In this document: piece after piece, positions 16,325 to 19,844 of the stretch
Layout: each line of letters begins with the position of its first letter
How positions within the stretch are numbered: the first letter of the stretch is position 1
DNA from: JBOHSA01 sp050732995
GTDB lineage: Bacteria; Gemmatimonadota; Gemmatimonadetes; Gemmatimonadales; GWC2-71-9
Reading direction: 5' to 3'
Length of the DNA stretch: 19,844 bases
Assembly (NCBI GenBank): GCA_050732995.1
Contig: JBOHSA010000039.1
Coordinates: forward strand, 1-19,844
The notes under the pieces: generated by a model
What the model was told of the DNA's origin: nothing
What the model saw: the letters and a program-made list of their open reading frames with translations, nothing else
Database searches by the model: none
Made by a program: the position numbers and the translations under genes

Positions 16325-16470
16325 ACGGTCCGTGTCCTCCGGGTGAATGCGGGCGATCCGGGTGCTGGGGCGTGCCTGCGCATGGACTGGGCCAGAAAGT
16401 CGAGAGCCCGGCGCTGGGCTTGGAGCGTCGGGCTCTCGCAGGACGGTGCCACCTTCGTGACGGCAGGCAT
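16321..16470 (-). CDS. Possible leader ORF overlapping the glnA (beta) start
   Basis: Read by eye on the minus strand: ATG 16470 to TGA 16321-16323, 49 codons. It starts MPAVTKVAPSCESPTLQAQR and ends RRTRTV. Its ATG lies 5 bases after the -10 box of the glnA promoter, as expected of a leaderless start. Its TGA overlaps the glnA ATG as ATGA, which would couple the two. It contains three Gln codons, two of them (CAA GCC CAG) at the loop of the hairpin at 16401-16438. In GC-rich DNA an open frame of this size can arise by chance, so confidence is low. Confidence 0.3.
   Translation of the reverse strand: MPAVTKVAPSCESPTLQAQRRALDFLAQSMRRHAPAPGSPAFTRRTRTV
16401..16438 (-). promoter_or_regulatory. 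Long hairpin in the glnA (beta) leader
   Basis: CGAGAGCCCG (16401-16410) and CGGGCTCTCG (16429-16438) form a perfect 10-base stem. After a single mismatch the helix continues with four more pairs (CGCT/AGCG) and closes on an 8-base loop. It sits about 75-115 bases upstream of the glnA ATG inside the predicted 5' leader. No T-run follows, so it is not a simple terminator. A regulatory role (attenuation, stability or protein binding) is inference; no known riboswitch class was recognised. Confidence 0.5.
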
Positions 16471-16475
16471 TGCGC

Positions 16476-16504
16476 AAGGTACCGCTCGACTTGCGTGGTG
16501 TCAA
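16476..16504 (-). promoter_or_regulatory. Sigma-70-type promoter of the glnA pair
   Basis: On the minus strand TTGACA (16504-16499), a 17-base spacer and TACCTT (16481-16476). Transcription would start near 16468, leaving a leader of about 145 bases before the glnA ATG. It lies directly after the terminator of the upstream small gene, which supports an independent glnA transcription unit. Confidence 0.65.
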
Positions 16505-16524
16505 CCATTCCGTGCACGAATTAC

Positions 16525-16548
16525 AAAAAAGGACGCCGAAGGGCGTCC
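16525..16548 (-). terminator. Intrinsic terminator after the small minus-strand gene
   Basis: Minus-strand GGACGCC-CTTC-GGCGTCC (16548-16531) followed by six T (16530-16525): a 7-base stem, a stable tetraloop and a U-run, the textbook intrinsic form. It ends the transcript of the gene at 16608-16889 just before the glnA promoter. Confidence 0.9.
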
Positions 16549-16607
16549 AGACATCAAGAACACTGCATTAGTGGTGTTGAAAAAGTGCATCAACTGCAGC
16601 ATTCTGG

Positions 16608-16889
16608 TTACACCCCTCGACCCTCCAACGACTCCACGAAGTGCCACAGCTCCACAGCCGAAAACTCCCCGAATCGGTCCTGGACGTCCCGCTCCTGCCA
16701 CTCCAGGAAGATCCAGCCGGTCATCCGGTGCTCCTGCCCGCGCAGGGCCCCGACAAAGTGGATCCGCCCCCGCACCGCGCCCACCTCACCATCGGGCTGC
16801 ATCTCGAGGTAGACGTTCCAATGCTGCTCGCCCCGCGTCAGCTCGCCCATGTGTTTCGAGCGCTCCTGGCCGGGGAACGGCACGCTCAC
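16608..16889 (-). CDS. Small conserved-looking protein of unknown function
   Basis: 93 aa from GTG 16889, which has GAGGG 5 bases upstream; the codons after it have GC-rich third positions, so the N-terminal part looks coding. An internal ATG at 16850 is the alternative. The protein is acidic and aromatic-rich, with beta-like stretches (HWNVYLEMQPDGEVGAVRGR; MTGWIFLEWQERDVQDRF) and a C-terminal helix (SAVELWHFVESLEG). No signal peptide, membrane segment or known motif, so probably cytoplasmic. The downstream intrinsic terminator supports it as a real, separately transcribed gene. Divergent from the zinc-ribbon gene across 75 bases. Function not known. Confidence 0.7.
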   Translation of the reverse strand: MSVPFPGQERSKHMGELTRGEQHWNVYLEMQPDGEVGAVRGRIHFVGALRGQEHRMTGWIFLEWQERDVQDRFGEFSAVELWHFVESLEGRGV

Positions 16890-16931
16890 GGCGCCCTCGG
16901 ACGCGCGGTCACGCCCGATACACTACGCTCC

Positions 16932-16956
16932 CTGGCACAATCTTGCCAGTTAGATT
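16932..16956 (+). promoter_or_regulatory. Palindrome plus -10 box before the zinc-ribbon gene
   Basis: CTGGCA (16932-16937) and TGCCAG (16944-16949) form a 6-base inverted repeat with a 6-base spacer. TAGATT (16951-16956) is a plausible -10 box ending 8 bases before ATG 16965, so a leaderless transcript is likely, and no ribosome-binding site is present. The palindrome covers the -35 to -10 spacer and could be an operator for this gene and its divergent neighbour. No clear -35 box was found. Confidence 0.4.
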
Positions 16957-16964
16957 CCCGCGCC

Positions 16965-17657
16965 ATGGAATGTCACGCCTGCGGCACGACGCTGTCCGCC
17001 GCGGCCCGCTACTGCCATAAGTGCGGCGCGCGGGTCGGAGCGGGCGAGCGCCAGACCGGCCAGGCCGCCGACTGGAGAGCCGGTCTTCCTTGGGGCCTCG
17101 CCGGCGCGGCGGTCGGGGCCCTGATCGCGGTGCTCGCCCTGCGCCTCGGCGGTGAGCAGGGAGCGGGGAGCGGGGGGGGGGAGCAGGCCGCCGCCCCCCG
17201 CGCCCTGCTCCCGGCGCCCGATATTTCGCAGATGTCCCCCGAGGAGCGGGCCCGGCGGCTGTTCGACCGGATCATGACTCTGGCCGAGCGGGGCGTTCAG
17301 GACAGCGTGCAGTTCTTTCTGCCGATGGCCATCGGTGCCTACGGCCAGCTCCCGGCGCTGGACCTCGACGCGCGCTACGACCTGGGCCTGCTCTACATCG
17401 CGGCCGGGGAGGCGGCGGGCGCGCTCGCGCAGGCCGATACGATCCTGCGCGCCGTCCCCACCCACCTGTACGGCTTCATGCTGCGCGCGCGGGCCCGCGA
17501 GCTCCAGGGCGACGCGCGCGGCGTCCGGCAGGCCTACGTCGCGTTCCTGCGCCATGAGACCGCCGAGCGGGCGCGGTTGCGGCCGGAATACGCCGAGCAT
17601 ACGACGAGCATCGACGCGTTCCGCGCGGAGGCGCTGCGGATCACGGGTGCCCGATGA
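16965..17657 (+). CDS. Zinc-ribbon membrane protein with TPR-like C-terminal domain
   Basis: 230 aa. N-terminal zinc ribbon with Cys pairs C3-x2-C6 and C17-x2-C20 (CHACGTTL...YCHKCG), a linker, one membrane helix at ~41-59 (LPWGLAGAAVGALIAVLAL), a Gly/Ala/Pro-rich spacer, then ~residues 90-225 of helical repeat-like sequence (YDLGLLYIAAGEAAGALAQA; RARARELQGDARGVRQAYVA) resembling TPR units. The ribbon should face the cytoplasm and the repeats the periplasm. A G10 tract lies at 17172-17181 in the spacer. The stop overlaps the start of the MqnD-like gene (ATGA at 17654-17657), so the two are translated together. Such zinc-ribbon/TPR proteins are common but poorly defined; function unknown. Confidence 0.8.
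   Translation: MECHACGTTLSAAARYCHKCGARVGAGERQTGQAADWRAGLPWGLAGAAVGALIAVLALRLGGEQGAGSGGGEQAAAPRALLPAPDISQMSPEERARRLFDRIMTLAERGVQDSVQFFLPMAIGAYGQLPALDLDARYDLGLLYIAAGEAAGALAQADTILRAVPTHLYGFMLRARARELQGDARGVRQAYVAFLRHETAERARLRPEYAEHTTSIDAFRAEALRITGAR
17172..17181 (+). repeat. G10 homopolymer in the zinc-ribbon gene
   Basis: Ten consecutive G bases within the Gly-rich spacer after the membrane helix. A slip of one base would frameshift the TPR-like domain while leaving ribbon and membrane helix intact. Confidence 0.9.
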
Positions 17658-18538
17658 GCCCTCCCCCCCCCCCTCCCGCCGTTCCCGGTTCCCGGACCAT
17701 CCACGTCGCCCATAGTCCCGACGCGGACGACGCCTTCATGTTCTGGGCCCTCGCGGCGGGCAGGATCGACACCGCCGACCGGCGTTACGTCCACGAGCTG
17801 GCCGACATCGAAACGCTCAACCGCCGGGCCTTGCGAGGCGAGCTCGAGGTGAGCGCGGTCTCGATACACGCGTACGCGCACCTGGCCGGCCGGTATGCCC
17901 TCCTCGCCCACGGCGCGAGCATCGGGGACGGCTACGGTCCCGCGGTCGTCGCGCGCACGGCCGCGCCGGCGGACCCCCGGCGCGGGCTGGCCGGACGGCG
18001 GGTCGCCGTACCGGGAGAGCTGACCACGGCGTGTCTCGCCCTGAGGCTCTGCCAGCCGGCGATCGAAGCCGTGGTGCTGCCCTTCGACCAGATCGAGGAC
18101 GCCGTCGCCGCCGGCCGGGTCGCGGCGGGCGTCTTGATTCACGAGGGGCAGCTCACCTACGCGGATCGCGGCCTGCATCGGTGGATCGATCTGGGGGCGT
18201 GGTGGCGGCGCGAGACGGGACTCCCGCTGGCGCTGGGCGGCAACGTGGTGCGGCGCGACCTGGGCCCGACGCTGATGGCGGCCGTGGCCCGGGACCTGAA
18301 AGCGAGCATCGAATACGGGCTGGCCCACCGGGGCGAGGCGCTGGCGCACGCCCGGGGCTACGGCCGGGGCCTCGACGCCGTCCGCACCGACCGGTTCGTG
18401 GGGATGTACGTGAACGCGTTCACCGTCGACTACGGTCCGGACGGCCGACGCGCCGTGGCCGAGCTGCTGCGGCGCGGCGAGCGGGCGGGACTCGTGCCGC
18501 ACGTCCCCGAGCTGACGTTCGTGACGGCCACCCCGTAG
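17654..18538 (+). CDS. mqnD: MqnD-like protein (1,4-dihydroxy-6-naphthoate synthase family)
   Basis: 294 aa. The MqnA/MqnD family has a periplasmic-binding-protein-like fold but acts in the cytoplasm; MqnD releases 1,4-dihydroxy-6-naphthoate from cyclic dehypoxanthine futalosine in the futalosine route to menaquinone. Motifs: HSPDADDAFMFWAL (~20-33), ELADIETLNRRALRGELEVS (~48-67), VSIHAYAHL (~69-77), HGASIGDGYGPAVVA (~86-100) and LIHEGQLTYADRGL with His163, which fits the proposed catalytic His. The family also holds proteins only predicted to be MqnD, so the exact reaction is likely but not proven; no other mqn gene is nearby. Overlaps the zinc-ribbon gene by 4 bases. The codons after the ATG contain a C11 tract giving a poly-Pro start (SPPPPPP) that is not part of the fold. 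An alternative reading is a generic substrate-binding protein, but it has no signal peptide. Confidence 0.82.
   Translation: MSPPPPPPAVPGSRTIHVAHSPDADDAFMFWALAAGRIDTADRRYVHELADIETLNRRALRGELEVSAVSIHAYAHLAGRYALLAHGASIGDGYGPAVVARTAAPADPRRGLAGRRVAVPGELTTACLALRLCQPAIEAVVLPFDQIEDAVAAGRVAAGVLIHEGQLTYADRGLHRWIDLGAWWRRETGLPLALGGNVVRRDLGPTLMAAVARDLKASIEYGLAHRGEALAHARGYGRGLDAVRTDRFVGMYVNAFTVDYGPDGRRAVAELLRRGERAGLVPHVPELTFVTATP
17663..17673 (+). repeat. C11 homopolymer after the mqnD start codon
   Basis: Eleven C bases begin 9 bases after the first base of the ATG at 17654 and encode most of a six-proline run. As in the gene at 3016, slippage here would disrupt the whole reading frame. Confidence 0.9.
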
Positions 18539-18560
18539 GCCCCACCGGGAGTCGGGGGCC
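18538..18560 (+). terminator. Weak stem-loop after mqnD
   Basis: GGCCCC (18538-18543, starting in the stop codon) and GGGGCC (18555-18560) form a 6-base GC stem with an 11-base loop and no T-run. It could end the zinc-ribbon/mqnD unit before the response-regulator gene, but on its own it is weak evidence. Confidence 0.3.
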
Positions 18561-18634
18561 GATTGCGGACCGGGCCGCGGGCGGTGATACTCTCCCAGGC
18601 TCGTTTTCCGGAGCCGGCCAGCAAGGAGGCGCTC

Positions 18635-19705
18635 GTGGCCGACATGGCGGTGCTCGTGGTGGACGACGAAGAGCCCATCCGCAACGCGCTCAAGCGGTTC
18701 CTCACCGAGCAGAAGTACGAGGTGTATGCCGCCGGCTCCGCCGACGAAGCCCTGGCGCAACTGCGCCGCCACAAGATCGCCCTCATGCTGTCCGACATCC
18801 GGATGCCGGGCACGAGCGGCGTGGACCTCGTGCCGCTCGCGTTGGAGATCGAGCCCGAGCTCGCCATCCTCATGCTCACCGCCGTGAACGACGCGACGAG
18901 CGCGGCCCTGTGCATGCAGCGCGGGGCCATGGACTACCTGACCAAGCCCATCGAGCTCGCCGACCTGGGCCGCGCGGTCCAGCGGGCGCTGAAGCGCCGC
19001 GAAATGCTGCTCGAGAACCGGCAGCTCAACCAGTGGCTCAAGGAAGAGGTCACGACCCGCACGGCGGAGCTGCACCGCGAGCGGAACAAGCTGGAGCGGA
19101 TCTCCATCGCGACCCTGGAGGCGCTCGTCAACGCGCTCGAGGCCAAGGATCCCTACCTGCGCGGCCACTCCTCCCGGGTGGCGGATCTCTCCGCCACGAT
19201 CGCCGGTCAGCTGGGCCTGTCGGATGAGGATGTCGAGCAGGTGCGGGTCGCCGGACGGCTGCACGACATCGGGAAAATCGGCACGCGCGAGGCGGTGATG
19301 AACAAGCAGGGCGCCCTCACCCCGGAAGAGTACGATCACGTCAAGCAGCACGTGATCATCGGCTCCCAAATCCTCGCGCCGCTCACCCACCTGGGAGATG
19401 TCATCGGGTACGTGCGCAGCCATCATGAGCGCTGGGACGGCACCGGGTACCCCGACGGCCTGCGGGGCGAAGAGATCCCGATCGGGGCGCGCGTCATCGG
19501 GGCCGCGGAAGTATACGACGCCCTCAGCACGTCGCGGCCGTACCAGGAAAAAATGACGCCCGAGGAGGCCGTCGAGCGGATGTCCGAGCTGCGCGGGACC
19601 GTGCTCGACCCCAATGTCCATGACGCCCTCGCGACGGTGGTCGCGCGGCGGCGCACCCTCGTCTACCTCGACGAAGGCGGCACGCCCGGAGGCGCCACGG
19701 GCTGA
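18635..19705 (+). CDS. Response regulator with HD-GYP domain (c-di-GMP phosphodiesterase)
   Basis: 356 aa from GTG 18635, which has AAGGAGG (18623-18629) 5 bases upstream; an in-frame TTG at 18563 would add an unrelated tail. Receiver domain ~4-122: acidic pair D10-D11, phospho-acceptor D54 (LSDIRMPG), T82 and K104-P105. A coiled-coil linker (~118-155) joins it to an HD-GYP domain ~155-345 with HSSRVADL, H210-D211 (LHDIGKIG), H263-H264 and G271-Y272-P273 (DGTGYPDG). The metal-binding and GYP residues are intact, so it should be an active cytoplasmic phosphodiesterase degrading cyclic-di-GMP under control of a histidine kinase, which is not in the window. The output probably affects motility, biofilm or envelope genes. 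Next to an epimerase-like gene. Confidence 0.93.
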   Translation: MADMAVLVVDDEEPIRNALKRFLTEQKYEVYAAGSADEALAQLRRHKIALMLSDIRMPGTSGVDLVPLALEIEPELAILMLTAVNDATSAALCMQRGAMDYLTKPIELADLGRAVQRALKRREMLLENRQLNQWLKEEVTTRTAELHRERNKLERISIATLEALVNALEAKDPYLRGHSSRVADLSATIAGQLGLSDEDVEQVRVAGRLHDIGKIGTREAVMNKQGALTPEEYDHVKQHVIIGSQILAPLTHLGDVIGYVRSHHERWDGTGYPDGLRGEEIPIGARVIGAAEVYDALSTSRPYQEKMTPEEAVERMSELRGTVLDPNVHDALATVVARRRTLVYLDEGGTPGGATG

Positions 19706-19735
19706 GGTTCCGACGACGCCTTCTGAGGTTCCGAC
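19702..19735 (+). repeat. 13-base direct repeat across the HD-GYP stop
   Basis: CTGAGGTTCCGAC at 19702-19714 (holding the TGA stop) recurs exactly at 19723-19735, directly before the CTG that starts the next open frame. The 21-base period suggests a small tandem duplication in the intergenic region. The second copy supplies the GAGG that acts as ribosome-binding site for the next gene. Confidence 0.9.
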
Positions 19736-19844
19736 CTGCTCATCGCCCTGACCGGCGCGACCGGCTTCGTCGGCGGCCACATCGCCCAACTGCTGATCCG
19801 GCGCGATCACCACGTGCGGGCGCTGGTGCGCCACCCCTCCCCCC
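19736..19844 (+). CDS. NAD(P)-dependent epimerase/dehydratase-like protein, 3' end outside the window
   Basis: Only the first ~36 codons are present. They read LLIALTGATGFVGGHIAQLL, then IRRDHHVRALVRHPSP. The T-G-A-T-G-F-V-G-G motif is the glycine-rich NAD(P)-binding loop of extended short-chain dehydrogenases, followed by the usual helix and the second strand ending in Arg (RALVR). No ATG, GTG or TTG lies between the upstream in-frame TGA (19724-19726) and this motif. CTG 19736 is the only plausible start, with GAGG 7 bases upstream, and would give M-L-I-A-L-T-G, exactly where family proteins begin. The downstream neighbour is unknown. Confidence 0.72.
   Translation, partial: MLIALTGATGFVGGHIAQLLIRRDHHVRALVRHPSP

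Noticed and set aside
16501..16701. Minus-strand 66-codon frame with a hydrophobic part between the small unknown gene and glnA
   Set aside because: It runs through the intrinsic terminator (the GRPSASFF part is the translated hairpin and T-run) and overlaps the small gene in another frame, so it is not a likely gene.
16933..16946. TGGCAC...TTGC before the zinc-ribbon gene as a second sigma-54 promoter
   Set aside because: Only nine bases separate GG and GC instead of the required ten, and a -10 box sits just downstream; read as a palindrome instead.
17534..19834. Minus-strand open frame of 766 codons opposite mqnD and the HD-GYP gene
   Set aside because: It lies wholly antisense to genes with clear family motifs and has low-complexity Arg/Gly/His-rich content, typical of shadow frames in GC-rich DNA.

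Overview
This is a GC-rich (roughly two-thirds G+C) chromosomal window from a diderm bacterium. The best guess is Gemmatimonadota or a close relative. The reasons are lipoproteins starting with the A-C-G-D-S-T-G-P style motif, a SusC/SusD pair with Gemmatimonadota-like ends, a sortilin/BNR-repeat 'glycosyl hydrolase', a menaquinone MqnD-like protein and an HD-GYP response regulator. The taxonomic call is inference; there is no rRNA in the window. No tRNA, IS element, CRISPR array or prophage gene was seen.

Layout. (a) 1-2908: a truncated outer-membrane barrel gene (minus) diverges from a small lipoprotein gene (plus, 1180). Their 320-base intergenic region carries a textbook -24/-12 (sigma-54) promoter match and a cluster of GGTCAC/GTGACC palindromes. 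The lipoprotein gene converges on a gene for an exported acetamidase/formamidase-family protein (minus). (b) 3016-5997: one long plus-strand gene for a secreted BNR/VPS10-type beta-propeller protein. It ends one base before the end of the next, convergent gene. (c) 5999-16324: a 10-kb run of six minus-strand genes. In transcription order these are glnA (beta type, adenylylation tyrosine present), a second glnA (alpha type), a lipoprotein, a BamA/Omp85-like barrel, SusC and SusD. They are probably three transcription units: the two glnA genes, lipoprotein-barrel, and SusC-SusD. (d) 16608-16889: a small unknown minus-strand gene followed by a clear intrinsic terminator. (e) 16965-19844: plus-strand genes for a zinc-ribbon/TM/TPR-like protein, an MqnD-like menaquinone enzyme overlapping it by 4 bases, a REC-HD-GYP c-di-GMP phosphodiesterase, and the start of an NAD(P)-binding epimerase-like gene that seems to begin with CTG.

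How they may work together: most of the window serves the envelope (barrels, lipoproteins, SusCD uptake, secreted propeller, secreted amidase). A nitrogen theme is possible: an exported amidase that could release ammonia, two glutamine synthetases of different regulatory class, and a sigma-54 promoter. No gene order forces that reading.

Most interesting for follow-up: the tandem glnA locus. Its upstream leader holds a sigma-70-type promoter, a putative leaderless 49-codon ORF that overlaps the glnA start as ATGA, and a long hairpin lying inside that ORF with glutamine codons at and beside the loop. Its 90-base intergenic region is made of 10-base repeats in both orientations. Also notable are the sigma-54 promoter/palindrome cluster, two C11 tracts directly after start codons, and the 21-base duplication before the CTG-start gene.
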